A stretch of 14,490 nt of DNA from Bdellovibrionaceae bacterium UBA2339. GTDB taxonomy: Bacteria; Bdellovibrionota; Bdellovibrionia; Bdellovibrionales; JAMPXM01. The stretch lies in the NCBI GenBank assembly GCA_002344785.1, contig DDUL01000034.1, positions 1-14,490 of the forward strand, in the 5' to 3' direction. The notes under the pieces are model-generated. The model made no database searches. It saw nothing but the letters and a program-made list of their open reading frames with translations, and was not told the origin of the DNA. Below, one piece after another: positions 14,479 through 14,490 of this stretch (positions are counted from its first letter, which is position 1; each line of letters starts with the position of its first letter). Both the position numbers and the translations under genes were made by a program.

Positions 14479-14490
14479 AAGTTCATCGCC
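14475..14490 (+). CDS. sbcC: Start of downstream gene, presumably sbcC
   Basis: ATG at 14475 overlaps the TGA of sbcD (ATGA) and opens a frame reading MKVHR to the window edge. AAGGA at 14458-14462 is upstream at about 12 bases. Only five residues are visible, so identity rests on the usual sbcD-sbcC gene order, not on sequence. Confidence 0.55.

Overview
The window looks like chromosomal DNA from a free-living or predatory Gram-negative bacterium with about 55% GC. My best guess is the Bdellovibrionota (Bdellovibrio/Oligoflexia-like). The basis is gene content: a DUF3516-type Ski2-like helicase, a PilZ-bearing phosphatase, a NamZ/DUF1343 muramidase, an orphan receiver protein and exported peptidoglycan-enzyme-like proteins. 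That placement is inference; no rRNA or other phylogenetic marker is present. I saw no tRNA, rRNA, CRISPR array, insertion sequence or phage gene.

Layout. (1) Positions 1-1748 form an AT-richer island with two plus-strand genes 1 base apart: the 3' part of a LAS-type (M15/M74-like) metallopeptidase and a signal-peptide-bearing protein with six cysteines. (2) Positions 1749-2199 are about 450 bases without a convincing gene, holding one clear inverted repeat. (3) Positions 2200-2898 encode a single-domain response regulator with a helical tail, convergent with (4) a large DEAD/DEAH helicase on the minus strand (2943-5555). (5) A beta-carbonic anhydrase (5768-6418, plus) ends in a hairpin terminator and converges on (6) a PPP-family phosphatase fused to a PilZ-like domain (7497-6451, minus). 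(7) A four-helix membrane protein of unknown function (9149-7611, minus) lies upstream of the phosphatase. Both of these genes carry a hairpin right beside the Shine-Dalgarno (SD) sequence. (8) A DMT/EamA transporter (9348-10382, plus) overlaps by 13 bases the end of (9) a minus-strand cluster: an HDAC-like deacetylase, then a DOMON-like protein, then a NamZ exo-muramidase (13155 down to 10370). The first two overlap by ATGA. (10) Divergent from that cluster is sbcD (13249-14478), which overlaps by ATGA the start of what should be sbcC.

How the genes fit together. SbcD plus the following gene form the SbcCD nuclease used in DNA repair. The HDAC/DOMON/NamZ cluster can be read as an amino-sugar or cell-wall salvage unit: NamZ releases MurNAc, the DOMON-like protein may bind a sugar or redox ligand, and the deacetylase would act on a small N-acetylated compound. 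That reading is a hypothesis. The most unusual single protein is the phosphatase-PilZ fusion, which could link cyclic-di-GMP to dephosphorylation. The most unusual pair is the exported peptidase with its disulfide-rich partner in the compositionally distinct first 1.75 kb.
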